DNA of 64,000 bases from Diprion similis (taxonomy: Eukaryota > Arthropoda > Insecta > Hymenoptera > Diprionidae). Made by a program: the position numbers and the translations under genes. The DNA is taken from NCBI RefSeq assembly GCF_021155765.1, contig NC_060107.1:69501-133500 (forward strand), given 5' to 3'. This document shows, one piece after another, positions 37,685-51,000 of this stretch. The number at the start of each line of letters is the position of its first letter. The stretch's first letter is position 1. The notes under the pieces are model-generated. The model did not search any database and had not been told where the DNA came from. It was given only the letters and a program-made list of their open reading frames with translations.

Positions 37685-38828
37685 GCTGATGAAGAAACCA
37701 AAGGTTAGTAGAACTTTCAAGTTCTCCCCCACGATTGTTGGCAACACAAATTTTTCACAGCGTACCCACGAGACAGATAAGCTAACAAATTTCTATTGTT
37801 TGTTATTATTATTATGATCAATGCTAACAGTCATACTAGTTAATTTGTTTTTCAATATGTATTTTTGTTGCTGTGATAATAGAATGTCATAAGTTCTCAA
37901 CTAAGAAAGTCAAGTGGAAACTTGTGTCACCCATTCAACTATACACATACTGGAATGAGTGCGGTGGGTGTGAGGCTGGGAAAAGAGAGATAGTTGTGGA
38001 GTCAACGGTTGTGGCTGAGGCTATCCGCTCTTGTCGCTCGCATATAGGTATACACACTAATCTGCAAACATTATAAATTAAGCATAAATTAGGACGCTTC
38101 CAACGTATCGGTCTTCTGCTCTGATGGTTAATGTTTTTGTGCAAATAGTCGCTACGTATTAGCTAGACAAACGCGAATCGCCTCAACCAAAACTATCTCT
38201 CTCTTGCCCACTTCTCTTGCCGCTGGTCGCTATACGAATTAATCGTTATACTCCGAATCCTAATGTTATTTTCCTTCATCCGGCAGCAAAGCAATTATGT
38301 GAAGTCACACGAGTATGGAGACAATTTTTTTTATTCGTGTAAGCATTTTATGTACGACTGCCGAATAATATATAGAAATAGGATGATTGAAACTGATTCT
38401 TCGCTGATCAGCAGCTTCCATAGCTCCAGGAGAAGTTCTGATCTGGGGAAAAACCCCGCAGTCGATTTTCCGGTTTGGTTTTTTGGGCTTTACAGCCAAA
38501 CTGCGGACCACCAAACGATTGGTATAGTCGAAATTAAAAAAAGCTCAACTTGCTCGGCCAACTTTACGTAGGTAGGCATTTGCAGTACTTTAAAGATGGC
38601 CATTGGCAACTCCGAGTAAAAACGGAACGTGGTTGGCAGACGACTGCGTAACGTCACGGTTGGCAGTGCTGTAAGTATATTTGGGAACGCACCCAGTATA
38701 TGCGCCCGAAAAACACTTTCGAAGAGAGTTCTTTCTTATTCCCGCCATTTTATTTCTATTTCTCCGCACAAGTTCGCACAACGCGGTACGACATATAATA
38801 TTCATTATATCACTATTCATCGGCAACT
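37685..38828. other. Region upstream of PARP1
   Basis: Contains the presumed PARP1 promoter and 5' UTR just before 38829. No TATA box can be singled out. ORFs in this stretch on both strands have no recognised domains. Confidence 0.4.
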
Positions 38829-41800
38829 ATGAGTGTTAAACATTGCGAATTGCCGTATTATGTAGAATATTCTAAAAGCGGGCGTGCCAAATGTAAGGCG
38901 TGCAAAAGTGACATTACGCAAGGAAGTTTGAGAATCGCCGCAATGGTACAAGTGAGTTATCCAATTGAAAACGATCTCAATCTACTAAATATTCCTACTT
39001 CGTAAACATCCAATGATCATTCGACAATAATTATAAATTCAACATGGCACGAAATTGTTCTTTTCCTCAAGTCAGGTCGACTGCTCACGTGTAAACAAAG
39101 GGGTTAAGAAACAGCGATCCCAGATTCATTATATTGTGTACACACTCTGCGTGATGCACACACTTTCCCCAGCACATAATTACACGGTCCTTTAATGAAT
39201 ATCGGCCACCTAACCCTTTGCTGAGAGAGAGCTACTCATGCAGGGCTCAGATAAAATCTGCTGTTCTATTTGCACTCGCCACCAGTATTTATTAAATGAC
39301 CCTATATTCCTATAGTCTTAAAACTAGTAAAATACCACTTTATATTCTATTATGAGCCTTTCTTTTCTTGGATGATACTTTCAAAGCATTGATTGAATTG
39401 TAAAAGATATTTACCATATTGTTTCAATTTTTTCTATAAGTGTTGGATAAATTAATTTCCAGAGTCCGTTCCATGATGGGAAAATACCTCATTGGTATCA
39501 CTCTAATTGTTTTTTTCTGAAGCAACGCCCCAAAACAACAGGTGATATTGCTAATTTTGATGGAATTCGATGGGAGGATCAAGAAGTTGTTGCAAAGGAG
39601 CTTGGTTTGTGTAATTTGTTGTTCTAATTAATTGTAATTCAAACAAGTTTTGTTTAACAATGTTTTTGTTTGTTTGACAATGAACCAAGATAGGCTGAAG
39701 AATTATACTACCAAATTCATGTCGATATTTTTTCAGAAAATGTTTCAAATACGGCACCTACTAGAGGAAAGAAGCGATCTGATGCTCCATTATCTGGAGC
39801 TTTGAAAGACTTTAAAGTTGAGTATGCCAAATCTAACCGAGCCATGTGTCGTGGCTGTGAAGAAACCATTATCAAAAATGAGGTCAGAATATCAAAAAAG
39901 GATTATGAGAGTGAAAATGCCAGAGCCTACGGTGGTCAAGATAGATGGTACCATGTCCAATGCTTTTCAAAGCTCAGAAAAGAGTTGCAATTCTTCGAAA
40001 CTGGTAAAAAGCTTCCTGGTTTTGAAGGACTGAATAAGGAAGACCAAGAAACCCTGAAAAAAAGTTTAACGAAGATTAAAGAAGATGCTCCACCGACAAA
40101 GAAACTTAAGTCTGAGCCTTCTGATCCTGAGGAAGAAGAAGAGCTGAAGTTACAAAATCAGATAATTTTCAGCCTTAGAGACAAGTTATCTGCACTTCCT
40201 AAACGTGCTCTTATCTCTTTGTTAGAAACTAACGAACAAAAACTTCCCGAAGGAATCTCCAACGTAAGTATCATTGACCGTGACACAATATTTGCACTTT
40301 TAGGCTTCATTAATAATTAAGGATAATTTGTTTATGAAAGGTAATAAATTAAAAAAGTGGAACGAGATTCGCAAATTTGTTGAAAAGTGTCTTTCCAAGT
40401 GCATATCTGTATAATACGTATACAGAGTAATCCAAGACTATCGTCCCACAGGCCACTGATGTATTCCTTGTGAAAATCTGCGACTGAAACGTTTTTTATT
40501 TCTCAGAGGAAGATTATCATTTGCGAGTAACAGTCATTTGAAATTTTCCAATCCAGTAGTATCTGATGACTCAGTGAAGTGAGAATAGGGCTGTCTATAC
40601 ATCATTTGACCATCATGTGCTCAGCAACTGTCATGCAGCGTCAAATGCCACCAAATCGGCCAATTTCAAGCGACTGTAATTCGCAAATGAAAAATTTCCT
40701 AGCAAAAGTAAAAAACGTTACAGTCACAACTTTTTATAAGGTACACATTGGTATCCTATGGGGTGATAGTTCTGGGTCACCCTGTATATAATAGAGTTTA
40801 TAAAATTAACATTGCCGACAGCTTATTGATCAATAGATGTCTGTGTTGAATAAATTTGTAAAACCTGTTGAAATATGATTGTGACATGTTCTATTTCTTT
40901 TGTGTTACAGATGTTAGATGCAATCTCGGATGCAATGACTTTTGGAGTTTTAAACCCATGCCCAAAATGCCAAGGGCAATTGGTTTACAAATCTGGGCTT
41001 GGTTATATGTGCACTGGTGATATAACAGAGTGGACAAAATGTGAATATGTGACACAAGATCCAAAACGATCAAAATTCGTAGTACCTGCTGTCCTTAAAG
41101 AGGAGCATCCTTTTCTGTGAGTACTTTCATACACTACCCCCCCCCCCCCCCCCCCCCCCCACCCGTCCCCGCGCTCGGCCATCTGACTCGCTCACCCTGA
41201 ATACATACCTACATCATGGGTGTTCATCGGAATTATATATTAAATCCTCCACGTTTGTGTTACTCACAGTCATCATTTTCTGGTTAATACTAAATCTGTC
41301 AAAGTACTGGGCGAATTATGTCAAATATGGAACAATTAAATATCGATTCCTCTAAATTTGACTTTGGCCGTGATTTTGAAGTGAAAATATCTAAAGAGTA
41401 AGCATGAAAGCTTAATTCCTTATTTATTATGTCATAATTTCAGCAAAGCATACAAATCTAAGGTGAAGAGAAAGCTGATTCGTATCACAGCACCTACCAC
41501 ATCATCTTCTGTTAAAAAAGAAGACGAAGTAGACAGTGGTCCAAAAATTCAAGGGAAACCAAAACCGTTGAAAAATATGGAGTTTCTTCTAGTAGGCAAA
41601 ACACAGAGAGACAAAGAAGAGCTGAAGAAAGAGATATTGCTCTTGGGGGGCAAACTTGTTACAAAAATTCACAAAAATTTGGCTGCCTGCATTTCTAATC
41701 CGACGGAAGTTGAAAAAATGAACAAACGAATGCAAGAAATTAAGGAGGCTGACATACAAGTGGTTTCAGAAGACTTTATTGACGAAGCCAAAGAATTTGA

Positions 41801-43409
41801 TAAACCAGCCATTATGCTTATTAATAAAAAAAACATATGCACATGGGGCGGAGATCCAAGTTTACGAATTGCAACAGTAGTGGAAAAATCAAAGTCCAGG
41901 GGTAAAAGTCAGTTTGAAAAGTCTGTGTCTGGAAAGATCAAGATGCGCGTGAAAGGTGGAGGAGCAGTTGATCCCGATAGCGGGCTAGAAGATAAGGCTC
42001 ATATTTACCAAAGTGGTCAGGATAAGTATACAGTAACCCTCGGAATAACTGACATACAATCAAAGAAAAACAGTTACTACAAGTTACAAGTTCTGAAAGA
42101 TGATAATCTGAAAAAATACTGGTTATTTCGGAGCTGGGGAAGAATCGGCACATCTATTGGAGGCACAAAGTTGGAAAACCTTGGACTGCAAGAGTGTATA
42201 GAGCAATTTGAATTTTTATATGAGGAAAAGTCGGGTAACAAATGGAGTCGTCGTGACAACTTTGTTAAAGTTCCGTCTAAGATGTACCCAATTGATGTAG
42301 ACTACGGGGAGGATGATGAAACAAAGAATAAATTCATGGAATCAGAGATAAAGAGTAACCTGAAAAGACCGCTACAAGATTTGATTAAACTTATTTTCGA
42401 CGTTGACACAATGAGAAAAGTAATGTTGGAATTCGAAATAGATTTGGCTAAAATGCCACTGGGTAAATTGTCAAAAAAACAAATCGATAAGGCTTACAAA
42501 GTGCTAAGCGAACTGCAAGAATTCATAAGAACCGGCGGGGTCGACCGTTGTAAATTTGTGGATGCCTCGAATAGGTTTTACACGCTCATACCACATGATT
42601 TCGGAGTATCAGATCCGATAATTTTGGAAAACGAGGAGCAAATCAAATCCAAGTCGGAGATGTTGGATTCTTTACTGGAGCTAGAAATTGCCTACAACTT
42701 ATTAAATGCGAAAACAGATGAATCTAAGAATCCTATCGACGCCCATTATGAACAATTGAATACAGAGATTGACATCCTTGATGTAGAAACAAATGAATTC
42801 AAATTAATTGAACGTTACGTAAAGAATACTCACGCATCAACTCATTCTCATTACGAGCTGGAGATAGATCAAGTATTTGTGGTAAAACGCAAAGGCGAGG
42901 ACAAGCGTTATAAGCCATTTAAGAAGCTACCAAATAGAAAGCTCCTATGGCATGGATCCAGAACTACAAATTACGCCGGTATACTGTCCCAGGGTTTGAG
43001 AATTGCCCCACCCGAAGCACCTGTCTCCGGTTACATGTTTGGTAAAGGCATATACTTTGCTGATATGGTATCAAAATCTGCGAACTATTGCTGCACTAAC
43101 AGACAAAATCCGACTGGATTGTTGCTGCTGTGCGAGGTAGCTCTGGGCAATACCTATGAGCGGCACGCAGCGGATTACATTGAAAAATTGCCAAAAGGTA
43201 AACATTCTACACTGGGTTTGGGTCAGACGCGTCCAGACCCAGATGATGTCCACGTTACAAGCGATGGAGTTCATGTGCCATACGGAAAGCCAGTACCAGC
43301 TAAGCTTTCAAAGTCAACCTGTCTCTTGTACAACGAATATATTGTATATGATGTGGCCCAAGTTCAAGTACAATATTTGGTCAGAACTCATTTCCAGTAT
43401 AAATTATAA
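38829..43409 (+). CDS. Parp: Poly(ADP-ribose) polymerase 1
   Basis: Nuclear enzyme that senses DNA breaks and transfers ADP-ribose from NAD+ onto proteins. Five exons join in frame: 38829-38951, 39463-39604, 39737-40263, 40911-41116 and 41444-43409, giving 987 aa, close to human PARP1. Zinc finger 1 has C22, C25, H54 and C57; finger 2 has C126, C129, H161 and C164; the third zinc domain has C281, C284, C298 and C308. A BRCT domain starts near residue 373, followed by WGR (about 525-625, with the RSWGRIG motif), the helical regulatory domain and the ART catalytic domain. Catalytic H (LLWHGSR, residue 836), the GKGIYFADMVSKSANYC loop and Glu 964 (NEYIVYD) are intact, so the enzyme should be active. 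The first ATG gives the normal family N-terminus. Intron 3 carries a 366-bp MITE and intron 4 a poly-C tract. AATAAA lies at 43754. Tail-to-tail with eIF3i. Confidence 0.97.
40264..40348 (+). other. Possible alternative PARP1 end by intron 3 read-through
   Basis: If the donor at 40264 is not used, the frame continues 18 codons to TAA at 40318-40320, and an AATAAA signal follows at 40343-40348. The product would be about 282 aa, with both DNA-binding zinc fingers and the KKLK basic segment but no catalytic domain. This is a sequence-based possibility, not a demonstrated isoform. Confidence 0.35.
40421..40786. mobile_element. MITE in PARP1 intron 3, ends TACAG(A/G)GT
   Basis: Terminal inverted repeats of about 22 bp (TACAGAGTAATCCAAGACTA against the complement of TAGTTCTGGGTCACCCTGTA) bound a 366-bp non-coding unit flanked by TA on both sides, as expected for TA-targeting elements. 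The ends resemble those of the 61783-62161 element in the paraplegin gene, so both may belong to one family. Confidence 0.75.
41137..41160. repeat. Poly-C tract in PARP1 intron 4
   Basis: A run of 24 C, followed by A and more C-rich sequence, begins 20 bases after the intron donor at 41117. Its exact length may be an assembly artefact. Confidence 0.9.
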
Positions 43410-44458
43410 GCCGAAATACCACACAAGCCATTTGAAGAGGCCAGACTTCCAAATAAGGCCTACCGATTTAATAATTAAATAAGCGTAATAATAAGTTGTA
43501 TTTCTTATTTCTATTCGTTTTTATTTTCTATACTTTGAGCACAGGTATAAACCCAGGACATCAGTCCAACCCTGATGCAATTGTTTTTCTCACTAATTGC
43601 GCAGCTGAGTATGAGTCAAGTCTAGACCCAAGCTACAACCTGAAGATTGGGATATAACAAATTACATTTCAAATACATCTAAGTATACATTGAAGTGCTA
43701 TTGTCATGGGACACTCCACCTTGAAAAATATTACCAGGTTTTTCGTTTGTAATAATAAATAACTGAAGGGAGTCCATTGACGAAATTCAAAACGTGAGCG
43801 ATATCAATTAGAGTACAGTAAACTAGCACTTCAGATCAAAGCAGTGATATCAAAATTCATATTTCCTTCATCCTATTAGTTTTGGCACATAGTTTGTACT
43901 TGGTATATGAAATGGTTTCTGCATCTCATAGAATCTCATGTATCTATTCTCATTTGAAAATAGTGATGATTATCCAAATAACCTTCAGATAATATTTTTT
44001 GTACATTAATCATTAGCTATATTTCCAACAAGCCGATTTTTACTTTCAACAATAAATCTTGTTAGCATAGATATGAAAGACGTATTGTATGTTACAATTG
44101 TTGGCACTATTATTTTCCACTTTATAATTACATCCTTATTCCTTGAAATTTCACATGTCCAGATATATGACGCAAAATTAATGAATTTTAATTTTCAAGC
44201 GTATCGGATATACGCAAACGAAATAAAAATTCATGCAATGACAATTTGGTACACACAGAAAAATTAATCAACATACCTGACACCGATAACTTGATACAGA
44301 CACTTCCTTTAAAACATCTGACATCCTAATTTACGGTTTTTATGTTTCCTAAATATAATACAAAATACTAAAATATTACGAGGAATAAATAAAAAGCACG
44401 TGCTGTGTAAAATTTTTAGATTCGATATATATTGGTACAGTAGTAGTACAATTATTGA
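43410..44458. other. Convergent PARP1 / eIF3i 3' intergenic region
   Basis: About 1 kb between two stop codons facing each other. It contains the likely PARP1 polyadenylation signal (43754-43759). AT-rich; no gene seen. Confidence 0.6.
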
Positions 44459-47036
44459 TTAATATTCAAAATGAAAATCAAAGTAAGATTGATCGAACGT
44501 ATTGATACGAATATATCCATCTTCTCCGCCTGTAGAATAACTTCGTCCATTAGGATGAAAGGCTAAAGAATTGATAGGACCAAAATGACCTTTGAGTCGA
44601 GCAAATTCTTCCTCAAATACCAAATGGAAAAACCGTGAGTCAAATTTTCCATGACGAGCCGATGTCGTGGTCACGTCCATAGCATCCTGGCCACCACCCA
44701 GTACCACCTAAAAACGAATATAGATACGATTAGCACATGTGCATTTTATATGTCTATGCTGACAAATTCAAATAAGAATTAGTTTGGTTGGTCACTTTTT
44801 TTTAAGTTTGCATATTGATACTCTGCAGGAAGTTTGCTTTTTCTGCATATTTACCAAATACGAATTTTCAAAACTTGATCAAGTTATTTGTAATGAATGT
44901 TTAATGAGTAATTTATAAGAAAAAAAATGAACCATGAATTCTGAATAGCAATATTACGTCAACGAGCTTCGTTTCAGTTTGTAATCAAAGAGTTGCACCT
45001 TGAGTAGAAAAATATCCAAGTTGCACTGCATGAAATTTTCAATCGTTTAGTTTTAATTAAAATTTCAGTTCATTCTCAAAATTGCTGAGAAGTCAAACGA
45101 CAAATCAGGATTAGATTCGATTGAATGACACTTCAAATTTAAATTTTACACCCCAGTGAAGTCGATGCCGAACCCCCTGGTTTAAATGGGTCAGAAATAA
45201 GGTTGGCTGTGGCAACTTCCAGCCAATCACAGTGGTGCATCCAACAGATACCGCATGTGTTATTCAATAGGCGTAAGGTAGGCACTAGAGCTGCCAACCT
45301 TATATCAAGTCGTCCCCTAAAATTAGCAGACGAAACGGGAGAGCTCCGTCCTTCTCTCAAACGTCAGAATGGTAAAATCTTCCCTTTTCAGGTATCATAA
45401 AAAATGTTCCACCATGTGCAATATCCATGAAAATACAAAAATTCTTCTGCAACTGCTCAAGTTATTGTATAAAATCGCAAACTCACATGATCCAAAATTG
45501 GCGATATGGTTGCAGAATTGACCGGTCTCTCAGTTTTATAAGTTTTCAAGCAGACCAGAGATTCGCTATCAAACAATTTGGCCGTATGATCCTTACATGC
45601 AGTCACAAACATTGTCCCATCCTTATTGGTTTGCATATCGTTGATCTGACTTTTGTGACTTCTCACAGAGTTAAGTTTTTTTCCAGTCTATATATGCAAA
45701 TTGAGTAAATTGAGGAATTGTAATTTAATTCAAGATTGATAATTGTGTCATGTAAACATAACTCACCCTCATGTCCCACAGATTAATCTCACCATCTTCA
45801 TGTCCTGTGACGATGGTTTCATCAAGAGCACCCCAAAAAATAGCAGAGATCCGGGGGCCATTGATAGGTATTCGTCGTATAGCATTCTCTTGTGATAATG
45901 TGGAATCTACGTCTCGCGCATCGATAATGAACATTTCACATTGGTGTCCTAAAGCTTTATCAGTCGAATAGACAGCAAGATTCCCAGAATAGCTAAAGCT
46001 ACATGTCCTCACCGAACTATTTGTTGCCAATTGACCAACAACTTTTCCTGAATCAAAAAAAATTTAGAAAATCATTATTTCGTGAAATTCAACATATCTC
46101 CAAATAGCATAAGTTTATATGTTTTAGTTAATTAATCCAATTTGCTCGACTTCATGTTGCTGGAATTAGCACTGAAAACCCAAATTAGATTGAGAAATTT
46201 CAAAACTTTTCCATTCATGATGCAAATCATTACATTAATTCAACAGATTATTAAAGATATTTGATAACATTCTATTGATTTGTTCTTGTTGGTTGCAGTT
46301 ATCACCTACTAGGTTCAGTAACATCTCAAATTTTCAGGTATTTAGTTCACTAACAGATGGAGACTGGCAAAATTACCACAGTTCCTCTAGGATAATATCA
46401 AAACATTTTCAATGGTCAGAATACTGCGGATCTAGCAACGACCAGTTTCATGTCACTTTCATCATATGGGTATAGTACGAGTCCCTTAGAATAAGAACAA
46501 TGACAGGTAACTAACCAGTCTGACAATCCCATACACATAAAGTATTATCTCCGCTTCCAGACAAGAATCTAGTAGTATCCCAATTGACGTCAATGCACCA
46601 TACGGAACCGTTATGACCATTGAACGTTCCAAGGCGTTCTCCATTGAGGGAGTACCAGACATTAGGCTTCTTGTCCTTACTTGCAGAGAACAAGAGGTCA
46701 CCCTCCCTGTTGTACTTGATCTTAGTAATGGCACGTTCATGCCCATGTAGCATGAGAGGTTTCTAAAACACAGTGCATTTGCAAACTGTAGAATCCAAAG
46801 CTTCGAAAAGATACAGTCAATATGACCACTTCAGATATTACAAACACATCATTCCACAAGAAGCCTCCTCTAGCGTTGACCGAATATACATGCGTATTCG
46901 AATCGACACCTGCAGCGTCAACTTGAGGTTAGGCACGGTAAGGTAAGTTTTCACACGTGTCTATGTGTGTGCATGCGTAGGAGAGGTTCAGGCATGATAA
47001 TAGAACAGATTTATTTTATGAACAGAAGCTTACCAT
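44459..47036 (-). CDS. eIF3i: Translation initiation factor eIF3 subunit I (TRIP-1)
   Basis: WD40 beta-propeller subunit of the eIF3 complex, which loads mRNA onto the 40S ribosome in the cytoplasm. Six exons on the minus strand: 47036-47034, 46762-46516, 46047-45767, 45687-45487 and 44707-44459 carry the coding sequence, with a 5' UTR in or before the first. The joined frame gives 326 aa against about 325 in human. The coding part of exon 1 is only the ATG, followed directly by GTAAGC, and exon 2 continues with [20 protein letters not shown], the family N-terminus. Diagnostic stretches are [50 protein letters not shown] and the C-terminal GGEDGYIRI. No frameshift or missing repeat is seen. 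Intron 4 (44708-45486) contains a second copy of the 1.6-kb MITE. It is head-to-head with the exonuclease gene starting at 48011. Confidence 0.95.
45155..45335 (-). mobile_element. MITE-like dispersed repeat, copy 2
   Basis: Inverse-oriented relative of the 1640-1810 element. Ends 45187-45207 and 45293-45311 are inverted (AAGGTTGGC/GCCAACCTT), and the internal TGTTATTC matches GAATAACA of copy 1. It sits in eIF3i intron 4. Divergence between the copies is substantial, so this is an old insertion. Confidence 0.65.
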
Positions 47037-48010
47037 TTTATCAAAACTATTATCGCATCAGCGCTCCACAATTGCCACAAAATCGAATTGTACACCTGCT
47101 AAATGTCTCACAACGTCCTGGCCGAGCGACAGAAAGAGATGAGAGCCACAACCCGTCAATGAAATAACCTAGCATTGACTACATATTGTGGAAGATAGCC
47201 GACCTCACGGGGTATATCGAAACTCTTTCGGTATAGAAGTCTTCCGCAATTACTGTCGTATACTTTAGAGCATGTGGTACACTGCTCTGCACAACCACTT
47301 CACGCCGCACTACCAGTACCCCTACCACTAAGTCGATTGTGAATGATACTTTACCCCAAAGCTTTACCCAACGATGTATGCTATGGATGCGTGAACCCAT
47401 ACATTGTAAGTGCCTTAGATAAGTTTCCGCTAAAACAAAGAGGGAACGAGGTTAGCATTTTGGAATAACTATATAGGCGCTGTCTAGTAACTTTCCGGTA
47501 GTCGCAAGATTCCTGCACTAAGGCTAGGCTTGATTAGTTGCTGATCACGGATCTGTCATGTTCTTGGGTCTGCAATCATACAATGGTATTGTCAGCGTTC
47601 CAAGTATATATTGCTCCGTGGTTCCCAAGATCTTGGTGACGCGCCATGTTTGCAAGGTTATGTTTCAATAAATTTCACAAATATCTGTTACGGTAGAAAA
47701 ATTTGTCGCTCGATTTTGTCATCCGTGATTGTTTCATGGAGTTCACAATAGCTGTATAATATTATCGCTTTCTCACAGAAATGTTGTGACAGTTAATTAA
47801 GTGTGGAACTAGACATTGAAGTACAATTTTTATCGGAACATCAGTTCTTATTATCCTTCAATGAAGATACTTAACTAATAGAAACCAAACGCTCACGAAA
47901 CTGGGCAAAGCTATTAAAAAACAACTGGCAAAATTAATCCAGCAATCCACGTCCCGTTGTATGCAGTGGTTATTTACTACTATTGTGATAGACATCTCTC
48001 TGGAACTGTA
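47037..48010. promoter_or_regulatory. Divergent intergenic region between eIF3i and exonuclease gene
   Basis: About 970 bases separate two start codons that point away from each other, so the 5' UTRs and promoters of both genes should lie here. No TATA box or initiator can be assigned with confidence. The small ORFs here look like chance. Confidence 0.5.
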
Positions 48011-51000
48011 ATGGCACAACAGGTCAACAGGTGCGGTAAAGATATGGGTACTCAAATTGATGTACCGTACTTGGAAGAGAAAGGAAATGATTATTTATTT
48101 TACTACACATCAATTGATGATGCCACTAAGGCATGGCTGCATACTCTGCATTGTACCTGGGGATTATGTACGTGATATTTTCACCTTTAGCACATTGGTA
48201 TTCACATAAAATCAGAATTATAAATGACATTAATCATTATCTTTGTGTGTTAAGGGAAAAAAAGTGACGGTGTTACCAAAATGCTCAATGATTATTTCAG
48301 CACGGCACCAAATCCATATCTGAGCGTCCTACGCATTTTGGTAAATGTCTCGGACTACAAGTACATCAAGTCAAAGATGTCTCTCAGCTTTACAGGTTAT
48401 CATTATTTAAATGCATAAAGTAATTCACAGAATTTTATACACTTATCTATATATATTGTGTAATATTTACATACTCTGGCCCAAGTATAATTGGTCTTTT
48501 GGAGACATGGAGCAAATAAGAATTTGTGACTCCGGTGTTCATGCAACACTATGGGACAGTGTTTTACCAGTCATACTCCTACTGAGGGTTGTTTATGGTC
48601 AGTTAGGCACGCATTAGTGTAAACTGCTTGAAGGGAATGGGAGCAATGACTGTATCAGGGTAACTCAGGTGTCGCTTGCAGTATGGTCAGCATACCTCGG
48701 GCATATTCTGTAATCTGCTGTGGGTGATCTACCCTGCTGACTAGAGGGTAGTTTTTAGTCACCACGCTGCTGGCTGGTGAATCACCATAACTTTCACCAG
48801 AGACACTCGTTCTGATAAAAGAAAGCAACACTACAGGGAATTTTTACTATATCCATGTAAACACTAACGAGGTTCTATTGTGTATCCTCAATTTGGATTT
48901 CTTTATTTCAATTATCTTGCTCTGCCATTAGTTGCAGAGGATTTTTCAAAATGGATTTCATTGAGAAAGGATGTTTACAAGAACTTTTTGCAAGCTGATA
49001 TAAAGTCTGCCGCTTTCGACTTGCTGACCAAGCAAAAGAACCTGCAGCTGACCAAAATTGTGTTCGACACATACGAGCTTTCAGAACATAAAGAGTTCTT
49101 CTTACCTGCAATACAGGTATAACACATAAAGTATCTGTTTATAAAATTGTTTATATTTATATCACAGCTAAACCTCGTCTTCCCCAGTGTAATAATTTGC
49201 CCGAATAAGGGCAAGTTGGGCTTATTTGTTACTTATTTGCACAAGGCGAATGCGCATGTGTGAGCTAGGTGTATTATTCCAATTGATCAGTATTTCGTTA
49301 TATCAAGAGCTTAAACGTAGAATTCCTGCATGGCTCCTGAATAGTGTACAGAAGAAGTCTACTATATTACATACATATATTCATTATTCAAAGATGTTAC
49401 GGTGCCACCACTAAAATATAATAATACTGGATTTTTTTCTTTTTCTACTAGGGCAATGTGCGCGCAATAAAAGTATCATAAAATTGTTGCAAAATGATAC
49501 TCGTCGTCATATGATATAGACACAGTTTTGCTGAATTACTTCTTGAATTTTTGGGTAGTAAAATAATCTGTGTTATTCTCATCAAAATAGTGAAATTTTT
49601 TTTCATGAAATGATGTACAGTACCTTGTGTGTGAATAATTCATATGATATAAAGTAACATTTTGCGGCGACTGTACGATGCTATCATCGCCCACACGTCA
49701 CCTTAGTAGAAAAGAACCAAGATACGACTTGTGAGGGTCTCTCACAGCATGTGCTTCCCTATTGACCGTATGTTCCAGTATTATTATATTTCAGTGGGTA
49801 TCACCAAGAAAGCAAATACATGGTAAATACCGTATTTGGCCAAAAAAATATCTTTAATTAATCATACTCCTCGATTTCTTGGTTACAGAATATGGTATTG
49901 GAAAAGAAGTACAAGGATGCTGCTCAATACGCGTGTATTTTACATTTGCAATTATATTTTCTGAACGCTGAGGTATTGCTGCTGCCACTAATTTTACAGA
50001 ATAAATTGACTTTGGTTGATGATCTTTTAGTGGATTGTATGGAAGCTCAAAAGGCTCTAATAACATACTTGGATAATCTCTTGGCCTCAGGCAAAAATAT
50101 AGAAGCTTCATTAGAAGCTTTTGTAGAGTAAGTTTTTTATCTTCAATCGTTGTATTCTTCTTAGGCTTACATGAAACCAGTAAATTTCAATGTTAATCAT
50201 TTCATTATTATTTCAGTCGCAATGAAATACCGGAGGTAAAAATATCGGCAATGCAACTGCGCCCGATGAATAAGTTGGTCGGACGCTTAGCAAAGCAGTA
50301 CAACCTACCACCAGAATGTTGTCCCAATTTGAATCAGAGACGAGGCGAAGGGGCACTGAAATTTCTGATATACAAACGTTACGTCGACTGTACTCTTAGT
50401 AAGTTGTATAAGGCTAGAAAATTCTATTATTAGCAAATGCAAAGCGGTGATTATGCTTTTCAAACTATCAACCACATTACACAACTAATTGTCAATCACT
50501 TTAGGCGGAGAAAGCTGGAATGAAATGGCTCGTGAAACGGTCGGAACAAACTCTCGACTGCAGTTTGAGTTGGTCAAATCCTTAGCGCAAGCAAATGACA
50601 CCAAAGAAGCTCTGCGGTGGGCAAAGTATTATAAAATGCCTAAAGCTCAGTGGCCATGGGCTCTAGTGGACTGTGAAGCGGTAGAGCTCGAAGGTAGATT
50701 GTGATTTCAATTGATCCATTATCATTGTTAATAGCAGGTTGTGTGAGAAATACACCAGTTGTCTGATAAATCTTTTGGAGATTGCGTTCTGAATTAATTG
50801 ATAATATTCGTATTTTGTCATCAAAGATTTGAATACTAACCCTGAAGTTGCTGCGGAAGAAAACTGGGATGTAGAAGAAGATCCGATACAATATCATACT
50901 CTACGTCTACCCAGAGGAAGCATCAAAATAGTGAATGACACACAAACATTCGAGGAGTTTCTAACCAAAGGCTTAAAAGAAGTGACAATTGTTGGAATAG

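Noticed and set aside
41332-41402. Open stretch in PARP1 intron 4 that looks mildly coding
   Set aside because: Exon 4 joins exon 5 directly in frame with the expected family sequence; an extra exon is not needed.
47179-47400. 73-codon minus-strand ORF upstream of eIF3i
   Set aside because: No homology, and the eIF3i start is explained by the ATG|GTAAGC exon at 47034-47036.
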